A DNA stretch of 64,000 nt, taken from positions 62,001-126,000 of the forward strand of contig NZ_KZ679054.1 of assembly GCF_003024195.1 (NCBI RefSeq). The letters run 5' to 3'. The DNA comes from Streptomyces dioscori (lineage in GTDB: Bacteria > Actinomycetota > Actinomycetes > Streptomycetales > Streptomycetaceae). This document shows positions 42,184 to 49,418 of this stretch, in pieces (position 1 is the first letter of the stretch; each line of letters opens with the position of its first letter). The position numbers and the translations under genes are program-made. Under the pieces are notes generated by a model. It saw only the letters and a program-made list of their open reading frames with translations. It was not told the DNA's origin and did no database searches.

Positions 42184-42633
42184 TCAGCTCTTGCGGCGCA
42201 CGATACGTAGTCCCACCGCGTCCTGCTGTTCGACGTCGCTGTCCGTTGCCAGATGGATAGGTACGAACACGACTGTCCAGTAGAAGCCGAAAAGCCAGCG
42301 GCCGGTGAGGCGGAGGAAGCGGGGGTGCCCGCCGTCCGAGGCCCGGACCACACGCAGGCCTGCCACCAGCTTCCCCAGGCTCGCCCGGGTCGCCAGCGTG
42401 AGCAGGACGTGGTTCACGAAGGAGACGCTCAGGGCCGCGCCGAGCGCCGCACCCCACACCGCGGGGGACTGCGGTCGGAGTTCGACCACTCCGTCGACCA
42501 CCTTCACGCCGGTCGCGGCGCCGGCGGCGAGGCCGCACATCAGGGCGGTGAGCGCGTCGACGACCGCCGCGGTGATCCGGCGTACCGGGGTGGGGGCCGG
42601 GACGCGAGTGGGGGTGCGTTGCTGGTTGGCCAC
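42184..42633 (-). CDS. RDD-family membrane protein
   Basis: A 149-residue membrane protein with the RDD family pattern: an Arg-Arg-containing first helix (VRRITAAVVDALTALMCGLAA), a central hydrophobic segment (WGAALGAALSVSFVNHVLLTL) and a third helix (FGFYWTVVFVPIHL). SLGKLVAGLRVV is the typical RDD loop. The function of the family is poorly defined; transport roles are proposed for some members. The GTG at 42633 begins four bases after the WXG100 stop, so it is coupled to the upstream gene. Confidence 0.85.
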   Translation of the reverse strand: MANQQRTPTRVPAPTPVRRITAAVVDALTALMCGLAAGAATGVKVVDGVVELRPQSPAVWGAALGAALSVSFVNHVLLTLATRASLGKLVAGLRVVRASDGGHPRFLRLTGRWLFGFYWTVVFVPIHLATDSDVEQQDAVGLRIVRRKS

Positions 42634-42637
42634 GGCG

Positions 42638-42904
42638 CTAGTTTCCGGTTCCCGTCTTCTTCTTGTCCGCCTCTTCCTGCTCCACGCGCTTGAGCGCCTT
42701 GTCTATGGCGGCGCGGGCATTGGCCACGGCGTCAGTGATCTGCTTCTTGTGGCCGGACCACTCGCCGCGGAAACGCTCGCTCTTGGGGCCCGTCCAGGTG
42801 CCGGTGCCACAGAGGTGCTGGACGTTGTCGACGGAGCGCTCCAGTTCGTCCGCGTACTTCTTGAGGAGACGTACGTCCTCTCGGCAGTCGCTCTCTCTGG
42901 ACAT
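42638..42904 (-). CDS. WXG100-family protein (88 aa)
   Basis: An 88-residue helical hairpin with the turn G-T-W-T-G-P-K (residues about 35-41), flanked by LLKKYADELERSVDNVQHL and SERFRGEWSGHKKQITDAVANARAAIDKAL. Length and motif fit EsxA/B-like T7SS substrates. It lies between a 301-residue unknown protein and the RDD gene in one operon. The ATG at 42904 follows GAGGAAGG. Confidence 0.85.
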   Translation of the reverse strand: MSRESDCREDVRLLKKYADELERSVDNVQHLCGTGTWTGPKSERFRGEWSGHKKQITDAVANARAAIDKALKRVEQEEADKKKTGTGN

Positions 42905-42914
42905 GTTTCCTTCC

Positions 42915-43820
42915 TCAGCTGGTGGCGGCCGGGGTGATCAGCTTGGTGATCGCCCTGTGTAGTGATGTCTTGCCGACGGCACGCGCCTCGATGCCGGTCG
43001 GGGCGTTCGGCTTCTCGACGTACACCGTCCACAGGTCCTTGTCGGTGGCGTACGTCGTGAGGAGGGGGCCCGGGGCGTCGGCGAGGAGGACCGTCTGGCC
43101 GACGACGAGCGCGTTGTTGATGGCCTCGCCGAGGGCACGGCCGACGTTGTCGTCGCTGATCTGCTCGGGCGTGATCTGCTGGACGCGGCTGTCCTTGTCG
43201 GCGACCTCGAACGGGTCGATGAAGAGCTGCACCATGTCCGCCGCGTCCTTGGCGGAACTGGCGAGGGTGAACATGTGCAGGCCGCCGCCCGTCACACGCT
43301 CCACGAGGTACAGGTCCTCGGCGTGTATGTAGACCAGCATGTGTGTGACACCGCTCGACGTGTGCTGTTCAACCGCCAGCGCGCGGGCGGCGGTTCGCCG
43401 CAAGGTCAGGGCGAGACTCACCTCGGGGGTGATGCGCATGTCGAGGTCCACCCCGGACGGGACGGAACCGGGGTCCGTGCCGTCGGCGGGGACAGTGGCA
43501 CCGGAAGCCGCATCGCCGGACTGAGAACTCGCGAACGCCGCTCGCAGCACGGCGTCGAGTTCGTCGATGTTGGTGACCTCGACCGCCTCCCGCGAGACGA
43601 GGGACCGCAGCGCCGTGGCATAGACCCAGTCGCGCTCCTGACCGGAGAGCTCGGTGATCCGTGGGGTGGGAGCGATGCATTCGGTCAGCGAGTCGGGATC
43701 GAGAATGGCGATCTCTTCGTCGGTGAGCCTCAGGAGGGGCTGGGTTCCCCCTTCGGAGAGCGCCTCGGCCAGGATTCCGCGGAACTCCTGGAGTTCCATG
43801 TCGATTTCAGGGCTTTTCAT
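42915..43820 (-). CDS. Unknown protein (301 aa), possible T7SS chaperone-like
   Basis: A 301-residue soluble protein. The N-terminal part is helical (LQEFRGILAEALSEG, LRLTDEEIAIL); the middle and C-terminal parts alternate strands (SLALTLRRTAARALAVEQH, THMLVYIHAEDLYLVERV, GLHMFTLASSAKDAADMVQLF, DKDLWTVYVEKP). The overall plan, and its place just before a WXG100 gene, recall EspG-type substrate chaperones of ESX systems, but I see no clear EspG motif. ATG at 43820; 10 bp separate it from the WXG100 gene. Confidence 0.6.
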   Translation of the reverse strand: MKSPEIDMELQEFRGILAEALSEGGTQPLLRLTDEEIAILDPDSLTECIAPTPRITELSGQERDWVYATALRSLVSREAVEVTNIDELDAVLRAAFASSQSGDAASGATVPADGTDPGSVPSGVDLDMRITPEVSLALTLRRTAARALAVEQHTSSGVTHMLVYIHAEDLYLVERVTGGGLHMFTLASSAKDAADMVQLFIDPFEVADKDSRVQQITPEQISDDNVGRALGEAINNALVVGQTVLLADAPGPLLTTYATDKDLWTVYVEKPNAPTGIEARAVGKTSLHRAITKLITPAATS

Positions 43821-43841
43821 GACTGTTAGTCCGATGCTCGC

Positions 43842-44879
43842 TTACCAGAAGCTGTATTTGCGGATGGCGTTGGGGACCAGGTTGGTGACGGCACTCTTGG
43901 CACCGGCGACGATCTCGGCGCCCTTGTCCTTGATGTCGTTGCCCCACTCCTTGGTGGCCTTCCAGGCCTCCTTGGCGCCGTCCTTGATGTCGTCCCCCCA
44001 CTTGTCCCAGGCCCAACTGCCCAGGAAGTAGGCCCCGGCCACGCCAAGGGCGACCCAGCCTACGACGGGGACCGCGGCGGCCACGGCCGCGGACGCGCCC
44101 AGGGCTGTGGCCATGCCCGCGCCACCCAGTACGGCCACGGCACCCGCGGCCTGGACGCCGCCCATGCCGCGGTCGGCCCAGCCCTGCGCGCCGTCGTGCG
44201 TGGGGAGGAACATCTCCTTGACGCCGCTCACCACGGCCAGCGGAAGAAAGACACGCGTAGCGAGAAAACCGGTCCCGGGCGCCTTGGAGAAGAGCTTCGC
44301 GGCGTAGGGGATCTTGAGGCGCATGGCGGTGTTCCGGACCGCCTGCTGCCACTTCCAGGGCTCCTTGTACCAGTTACGGATCCGCTGGTCCTTGAGGAGC
44401 TCCTGCAGGAGTTCGCCGCGCTTTGCCGCGGTGCGCGCGGCCGGAGAACCGAAGTACTTGTTGAGTTCCCAAACGGCGCGTGCGCCTGCCACGTTCTGCC
44501 CCTGGGCCCACCTCTGGTAGAGGTGCATGGACGCTTCGATGGCCGTGGGAATCTTGAGAATCTTGAAGGGCGTCTTGATGTCCTTGAGGGTGCCCTCCTT
44601 GAACTCCTTCCACGTCTCCAGTGCGCCGGCAAGACCGGCGAAAGTGAGAACCGCCTCCGGGTCGTCCAGGGACAGCCCCAGGCGACGACGGATGTCCTTG
44701 GCCTCGTCCTGCGCCCAGGATGCCTTCTTGGGGAAGTCGGAGACGCCTTCCGCCTTCGCTTCCCATTTCGCGAGAATGTTGCTGATCAAGCCGCCCTGGA
44801 TGGAGAGAGTTCCTCCCAGTACGTCGACGGCGGCAGCCAGTTTCGGCGCCTGGACATCGTCCATTCCCTTGAAGCCCAC
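43842..44879 (-). CDS. Hydrophobic-core helical protein (345 aa), candidate T7SS substrate
   Basis: A 345-residue protein, first gene of the minus-strand operon. Residues 1-240 are helical and Lys/Trp-rich (WEAKAEGVSDFPKK, WYKEPWKWQQAVRN). A long Gly/Ala hydrophobic segment follows (about 245-295, AAGAVAVLGGAGMATALGA and VPVVGWVALGVAGAYFLGSW), able to form a membrane hairpin. The end is amphipathic (DIKDGAKEAWKATKEWGNDIK). There is no signal peptide. A pore-forming or membrane-inserted T7SS substrate is one possibility; no homology is recognised. Confidence 0.6.
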   Translation of the reverse strand: MGFKGMDDVQAPKLAAAVDVLGGTLSIQGGLISNILAKWEAKAEGVSDFPKKASWAQDEAKDIRRRLGLSLDDPEAVLTFAGLAGALETWKEFKEGTLKDIKTPFKILKIPTAIEASMHLYQRWAQGQNVAGARAVWELNKYFGSPAARTAAKRGELLQELLKDQRIRNWYKEPWKWQQAVRNTAMRLKIPYAAKLFSKAPGTGFLATRVFLPLAVVSGVKEMFLPTHDGAQGWADRGMGGVQAAGAVAVLGGAGMATALGASAAVAAAVPVVGWVALGVAGAYFLGSWAWDKWGDDIKDGAKEAWKATKEWGNDIKDKGAEIVAGAKSAVTNLVPNAIRKYSFW

Positions 44880-44947
44880 TAAGTGATCCTTTTCTGCTTC
44901 GCTCTAGGGCGTGCCAATTCCCTGCCGAGGGTCAGTGGCATGACTCT

Positions 44948-45076
44948 TCAGAGCGCGAGGTGGCCGGCTTCCGCTGCATCGTCGCCGGACCTGTCGTGCT
45001 CGCTACCGCGGGCCGTCAGTGGTGGGGCTGCGGCAGCTGCGGGCGTGGCAGCAACGGGCAAGGAGTGGCGCTTCAC
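44948..45076 (-). pseudogene. Truncated remnant of the T7SS-linked lipoprotein gene
   Basis: From the GTG at 45076 the frame encodes 42 residues starting VKRHSLPVAATPAAAAAPPL, matching the signal peptide VKRRSLPVATALAATAALLL of the lipoprotein at 51172. The lipobox Cys is lost (L-T-A-R instead of L-T-A-C), the hydrophobic core is interrupted by two Pro, and the frame stops early. The upstream DNA is conserved at identical spacing. It is most likely a decayed duplicate. Confidence 0.75.
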
Positions 45077-45116
45077 TGTGAACCCCCGTGAGACAAAGAT
45101 GCAGTCAAGAGCAATG

Positions 45117-45131
45117 ACGGTATCCGTGGGG
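45117..45131 (-). promoter_or_regulatory. Conserved upstream box (ACGGTATCCGT) of the lipoprotein remnant
   Basis: Identical 15-base block to 51213-51227, in both cases starting 41 bases from the start codon; it contains the inverted repeat ACGG-TAT-CCGT. Confidence 0.5.
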
Positions 45132-45443
45132 CGATCGGTTTCGCTACAGCGAAGTTCCTTGCACCGCTGGGCAGACATGGATGAAGCAGGGCAAGTCGTG
45201 AGGGGATGTGGCGCGATCGTGTCTGGGCCCACGGGCGTGTGGTCCATCGGCAAGCCTTCGGCAGGACCGCGGCAGGACCGAGGCAGGGCTGGTGTCGCGG
45301 TGACGCGACCGCAGCATGTAGATGCTGTGAAGCAGTGCGGGTGAAACGCTCTTTGCTTCCCTGTACAGCAACGTGTACTTACGACCTGCTGTGTCGGGGG
45401 ATTACAGCTATCAGGAGTTGCTCCGCTGCACAGGAAGACCGCG

Positions 45444-45677
45444 GTGCGCGTTGCCGTGCCCGTCGCCGTACTCGCCTTTTCGCTGACCGCGTGCGCGTGC
45501 GCGTGCGCGTGCGCGTGCGGTGGCGGTGACGACGACGGCGCAGACGCCAAGCCGAAGCAGGCGGGGTCGCAGGCTGCGGCCGTGGCGTCGGAGTCCCCGG
45601 CCGAGGCTGCGCCCGGCGGCGCTCTCGATGCCGGCCAGAGCGCCACGAAGTATGTCTGGGCGTTCCCCGGCAAGTAG
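45444..45677 (+). CDS. Small lipoprotein with hexanucleotide-encoded Ala-Cys repeat
   Basis: A 77-residue predicted lipoprotein from a GTG at 45444 with AGGAAG upstream. The signal VAVPVAVLAFSLTAC ends in a lipobox, immediately followed by (Ala-Cys) repeats encoded by five in-frame GCGTGC units, then GGGDDDGADAKPK and an Ala/Ser/Glu linker ending TKYVWAFPGK. The mature part has no domain. It lies opposite to, and convergent with, the 240-residue membrane-protein gene. Coding character is good but its small size leaves doubt. Confidence 0.5.
   Translation: MRVAVPVAVLAFSLTACACACACACGGGDDDGADAKPKQAGSQAAAVASESPAEAAPGGALDAGQSATKYVWAFPGK
45489..45518. repeat. GCGTGC hexamer tandem repeat, five copies
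   Basis: Five exact in-frame copies inside the small lipoprotein gene, encoding Ala-Cys pairs at the lipobox; copy-number change would alter the number of cysteines without a frameshift. Confidence 0.9.
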
Positions 45678-45697
45678 GCCTGGGGCGGTCCCCGTCC

Positions 45698-46420
45698 TCA
45701 GCTCGGCAGCTTGGACGGGAGGTCGCATTTGGCGTCCTTGTGGGCCTGACGGGCGAAGTCTGTCGCCAGGTCGATGAGAGTCTGGCGTGCTTCCTTGTCT
45801 GAGGTTTCTAGCGGTTTCAGGGCGTCGGCGAGGACGGTCATGTTCCAGGGTTGCTTGCTGGTCTTCTCGCTGGCGTAGCAGGGGACCCAGATCGCGGCCA
45901 CTTCCGCATTGGAGACGCCCTTGAGGCCGGCGGCGAAGTAGGTGGTCTTGCCCCCAGAGTTCGGTGGGATTTCTGTCTCAGCCCACTGTTTCCAGGGTCT
46001 GGCCGATCCCATCTCGGCTGCCAGGATGAGGAGGGATTCGGAGGCATCGCCAGTTACGGTGCAGGTGCTCCTGAATTCCCAGTTCCGATCTGGTCTCCAA
46101 GTCCCGTTGAAGCTGTAATTCGGGGCCCGAGGTAGCACAGAGTCGAGAATCTCGGCGGTCTTCTCCCTGCCAGGCACGTGAGTGCACACGTCGTCGGCCC
46201 GAACGTGGCCATGCCTCTCGAAGCTTCCGAGCAGGTGGGCGAGGATCAAGGTCGCGGCGGTAGCTGCGGCCATTCCGCCGTAGACGAGGGGCCTACGAAA
46301 ACGTCCGAAGTCGTTCGCTTCCGTCGAGGGTGTTGAGCCTGCGGAAATTCCGTACTCCTCTTTGCGCGACAAGTTTCGGAGTTTTGGCGTCAGTTCGGGA
46401 GCTTGGACGGGAGGTCGCAC
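45698..46420 (-). CDS. Cys-rich single-pass membrane protein, tandem copy 2 (240 aa)
   Basis: A protein of up to 240 residues with one transmembrane helix (PLVYGGMAAATAATLILAHLLG, about 43-65) and an external domain with four Cys (DVCTHVP, RSTCTVTG, IWVPCYA, DAKCDLP). It is a paralogue of the upstream gene (46390-47016); both end LATDFARQAHKDAKCDLPSKLP. The GTG at 46420 lies inside that gene; a later start, near GAGGAG at about 46346, would give a protein more like its paralogue. Its function is unknown; it ends the minus-strand operon from 51172. Confidence 0.7.
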   Translation of the reverse strand: MRPPVQAPELTPKLRNLSRKEEYGISAGSTPSTEANDFGRFRRPLVYGGMAAATAATLILAHLLGSFERHGHVRADDVCTHVPGREKTAEILDSVLPRAPNYSFNGTWRPDRNWEFRSTCTVTGDASESLLILAAEMGSARPWKQWAETEIPPNSGGKTTYFAAGLKGVSNAEVAAIWVPCYASEKTSKQPWNMTVLADALKPLETSDKEARQTLIDLATDFARQAHKDAKCDLPSKLPS

Positions 46421-47016
46421 TTGGCGTCCTTGTGGGCTTGGCGGGCGAAGTCTGTCGCCAGGTCTTTGAGGATCTCGCGGGCTTCTTTGTCCGAGGCGTC
46501 GAGGGGTTTCAGGGCGTCGGCGAAGACGGTCATATTGTACCTCGATTTGCTTGTTTTTTCGTGCGCATAGCAGGGTACCCAGATGGCGGCGAATTTGGAA
46601 TTGTAGATTCCCTTGAGCCCGACATTGAAGTAATCGAACTTACCGCCGGAATTCCGTGGAATGTGAGTCTTGATCCACTCCTGCCATGACTTGTCGGGCC
46701 CTGCTTTGGCGTCTAGGTAGAAGAGGGCGTTATCGTTTTCATCTCTAATGCCGCATCGGCTCCTGAAACCCCAGTCCGCGTCCGGCCTCCACGTCTGTTC
46801 GAAGTCGTATCTGGAAGCCTCGGGAAGCGCGGAGCTGAATACCTTGGCGACCTCTGGTCGATTGGGTACGTTGCGGCAGATGTCTTCGGCCTTGATATCC
46901 CCGCGCTTCTGGAAGATCCCAAATAGGTAGGCGATAGTCAGGGCTGCGCCGACAACCGCGATCACCACGCCGTAGATGAAGGTTTTCCGTAGGAATTTAC
47001 GGTCGCTCGGAGGCAA
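46390..47016 (-). CDS. Cys-rich single-pass membrane protein, tandem copy 1 (208 aa)
   Basis: A 208-residue protein: short basic N-terminus, transmembrane helix (FIYGVVIAVVGAALTIAYLFG, about 13-33), then an external domain with four conserved Cys (DICRNVP, RSRCGIR, IWVPCYAHEKTSK, AKCDLPSKLP). It is about half identical to the following gene by eye, with a nearly identical last 25 residues. TTG at 47016 is the only workable start (an in-frame stop lies just upstream), with GGATGA before it. It follows the large module B gene by 33 bp. Confidence 0.75.
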   Translation of the reverse strand: MPPSDRKFLRKTFIYGVVIAVVGAALTIAYLFGIFQKRGDIKAEDICRNVPNRPEVAKVFSSALPEASRYDFEQTWRPDADWGFRSRCGIRDENDNALFYLDAKAGPDKSWQEWIKTHIPRNSGGKFDYFNVGLKGIYNSKFAAIWVPCYAHEKTSKSRYNMTVFADALKPLDASDKEAREILKDLATDFARQAHKDAKCDLPSKLPN

Positions 47017-47049
47017 TGTTGATCATCCATTCAATTTCAAGCCGAACCG

Positions 47050-49023
47050 CTACTCGGCAGCTACACGCTTGTCAATCAGAGGGACTGCATCGGCAAAACC
47101 CCTGCCTGCCTGGTCACCAGCCCTGGATGCAGCCGAATCATCACCGGTTGCAGCCCTGACGGAATATTGGGTCGTCAGGATTGCTGAGCGTTCACTCTGT
47201 GCTGTGTTCTTCACGTTCTGGTAGACCTGCTCCTTTCGTTGCTCTCCGTCATCGCCAAAACCGTCGAGGATACCGCTGAAAATTTCTCCTGCTGCTGTTC
47301 CGGCGAGGCCACCCGCGACAACGCCGCCGGGACCGGTGAATGGAGTCATCGCAATGGCTGTCGCACTGCCGACCAAGGAGCCTCCCCACGTGCTTGCGTG
47401 GTCTTTCCATGCGCTGCTTTGTGCGGCCGAATCAGCGCTGTCTTTATCGGCCTGGAAGTGTTGCCCCGCACCAATCACGCCCTGGAACAGGCCGGTTCCG
47501 TAGGTGATTTTATCGATGGCGGCATCAGCCGGTTGCGGGTAGGTGCTAGGGTGTTTTACCTGGGCTTCCATCAGTGCGGCGGCGTATACGTGTTGAGAGA
47601 CCATGAGTCGCTCATATCCTTCTCCATTTCGGGACACCGCATATAGGAACCGTACAGTATCTGCTGTATCCATTTCTGCCGCTGTTCCGGAAGTCGGATA
47701 TAGTTTGTCCCCGTACATGATGTCTGCATCCAGAGCACGTTGCATATCCGGCATGTACTCGGCGGAGATGTTCGCGAAACTGTCCGAAAAATACTCGTGA
47801 TTGCGCAGGAGGTCCTGATCCTCGGATACTGATCTCACCAGGGATTCGAACAATTTGGCTTGGGCTTCTGAGTGTTTTACGTCCTCTGTTGTGGCCTCTT
47901 CGCCCGGGCGATGGCCCGTCATTGCTGCTTCTAGTGCGTGGCCCAGGGAGTTGCGGCCCGTCACGCTCTCCTCGCCCGGCTTGCTGTCGTTTGGCCACTC
48001 TCGGGATTCGAAGAGGTATTTGAAGTTCGACTCTGGCTTGCCTGCCTCGTTCTTCTGCTTCGCTGTGAAGAACACCGTTGCCGCGGCCGGGCTGTTCGAC
48101 AGGGCCTTCATGTAGCCCGTGAGGGGATCGTTGCCCTTGTCGTTGCCCACGTGGTTGAGCCTGCCCGTGGCTCCCCACGCGGGGCCGGGGCCGTCCAGGA
48201 CCTGCTTGTCTTCCTTGATCAGCGCTGTTCCGTAGTTTTCGAGGAACTTGTCGTCGTAGTCGCCGAAGCGCATCAGGTTGCTCATGACAAGGAAGCCTTT
48301 GGGGCCACCCGAGCTGCCGTACGGGGGAGGGCCCGGTTCTGCGATCGGGTCGCCTCCGAGCACGACCATGTCCTTCTTCCACCGCACCATCGCCGGTGCG
48401 GTGGAATTGGTCGCCGCCGCAACGGTGAGGCTCAGGTTCCTCTGTACGTCGTCGAGGGCGTCGGAGCTTTTGAAGTCCGAGGGGCGACCGTATCCCGGAG
48501 CGCTGCCCAGGTTGCTCATCCCGTACCAGAGCTGCAGCGTCTTTCTCGCTCCCAGGGCCCCTACGACCTTCTCGGCGAAGGGGTACTGGTCGTGGTTGAG
48601 GGCGAAGAGGGTGTTCAGTTCGGAGAGTTCTGCAGGGGAAAGGTCTTCGGGGTCCTTCTTCGCGAGCTTCGTCGCGCGCTTCGCATCCTTGGCCGCCGCG
48701 GCGTTGGCGGCCCGGGTCACGTTCGCCTCGTTGATCTGCACCATGCCCTTGAAGGCGGAAAAGGGGCTGTTGTCCATGTTCATGGACAGGTGGTAGCGCC
48801 TCTTCAGCATGGGCAGTTCGTCCCGGGCCCAGCCGGCCACGTGCAGGATGTCCTGCAGTTCCTCGGCGCCCACGCCGTAGTGGGCGAGTTCCGTCTTGTA
48901 GTAGGACGCCCGGTCCTGGAGTTTCTCCTGGTCCCGCTGTACGGAGTCGATCGTGCCCTTTAGCGCGTCCGGGTCAATGCCCGAGAAGACACTCCCGCCG
49001 CTTGAACTGTCAGCCTTGTCCAT
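47050..49023 (-). CDS. Large T7SS-associated protein, module B (657 aa), unknown function
   Basis: A 657-residue helical protein homologous to the module A protein: FSGIDPDALKGTIDSVQRDQEKL, GWARDELPMLKRRYHLS, AFKGMVQINEANV. It has a Gly/Ala-rich hydrophobic patch near 570-605 (GGSLVGSATAIAMTPFTGPG, GGVVAGGLAGTAAGEI). The middle parts of the two proteins differ strongly. There is no signal peptide and no recognised catalytic motif. The ATG at 49023 is used; a GTG at 49029 is possible. It lies 49 bp after its small WXG partner. Confidence 0.75.
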   Translation of the reverse strand: MDKADSSSGGSVFSGIDPDALKGTIDSVQRDQEKLQDRASYYKTELAHYGVGAEELQDILHVAGWARDELPMLKRRYHLSMNMDNSPFSAFKGMVQINEANVTRAANAAAAKDAKRATKLAKKDPEDLSPAELSELNTLFALNHDQYPFAEKVVGALGARKTLQLWYGMSNLGSAPGYGRPSDFKSSDALDDVQRNLSLTVAAATNSTAPAMVRWKKDMVVLGGDPIAEPGPPPYGSSGGPKGFLVMSNLMRFGDYDDKFLENYGTALIKEDKQVLDGPGPAWGATGRLNHVGNDKGNDPLTGYMKALSNSPAAATVFFTAKQKNEAGKPESNFKYLFESREWPNDSKPGEESVTGRNSLGHALEAAMTGHRPGEEATTEDVKHSEAQAKLFESLVRSVSEDQDLLRNHEYFSDSFANISAEYMPDMQRALDADIMYGDKLYPTSGTAAEMDTADTVRFLYAVSRNGEGYERLMVSQHVYAAALMEAQVKHPSTYPQPADAAIDKITYGTGLFQGVIGAGQHFQADKDSADSAAQSSAWKDHASTWGGSLVGSATAIAMTPFTGPGGVVAGGLAGTAAGEIFSGILDGFGDDGEQRKEQVYQNVKNTAQSERSAILTTQYSVRAATGDDSAASRAGDQAGRGFADAVPLIDKRVAAE

Positions 49024-49072
49024 GCCCACTGTCCCCGTTCGCAGCGCACCCGCTGCCGACCTTCAGCCGCTT

Positions 49073-49402
49073 TCAGTACATTCGCCGGTTGCGGTTCATC
49101 GCGCCGGCTTCCTCGGGTGTGACCTTCTCCGGCATGCGGTCGATCTCGCGCTGGATGTCCGTAAGCACCTTGTCGATACGGGCTCGTACGGTCCTGCGGT
49201 GGCCGACAACATCGCCGTGCCACTTGTCAGCGGTCTTGCCCACCCATGATTTCGTGGAGTCCCGGCCGCCCTTTCCGATGTCCCCCGCCCCCCTCTTCAG
49301 GGCGTCGACCAGGTCGGACCGTTCCTTCTCAAGCTCCCGCTTCAGCCGTTGCAGTCGTTCCCGGTCCGGGTTGTCCTGCTTCGGTTTGGCATCGGCTGCC
49401 AT
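49073..49402 (-). CDS. Small WXG100-like protein, module B (109 aa)
   Basis: A 109-residue, highly charged helical protein with the conserved turn K-S-W-V-G-K-T-A-D-K-W-H, between helices rich in Lys/Glu/Arg (RERLQRLKRELEKERSDLVDAL and RIDKVLTDIQREIDRMPEKV). It is the homologue of the module A protein at 37949. The ATG at 49402 lies 16 bases after the secreted-protein stop. It probably acts together with the large protein encoded just downstream. Confidence 0.78.
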   Translation of the reverse strand: MAADAKPKQDNPDRERLQRLKRELEKERSDLVDALKRGAGDIGKGGRDSTKSWVGKTADKWHGDVVGHRRTVRARIDKVLTDIQREIDRMPEKVTPEEAGAMNRNRRMY

Positions 49403-49418
49403 TTCGCTCCCCCGTCAG

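Larger units (their letters stand above)
44880..45443. other. Gene-poor stretch with decayed lipoprotein sequence
   Basis: A 564-bp stretch. Its left part (about 44948-45250) is a diverged copy of the 5' end and upstream region of the lipoprotein gene at 50501-51172; the rest shows no supported gene. The 153-codon plus-strand frame here has no protein-like features. Confidence 0.6.

Noticed and set aside
44883..45344. 153-codon plus-strand frame
   Set aside because: It runs antisense to the lipoprotein remnant and has no ribosome site or protein-like pattern.
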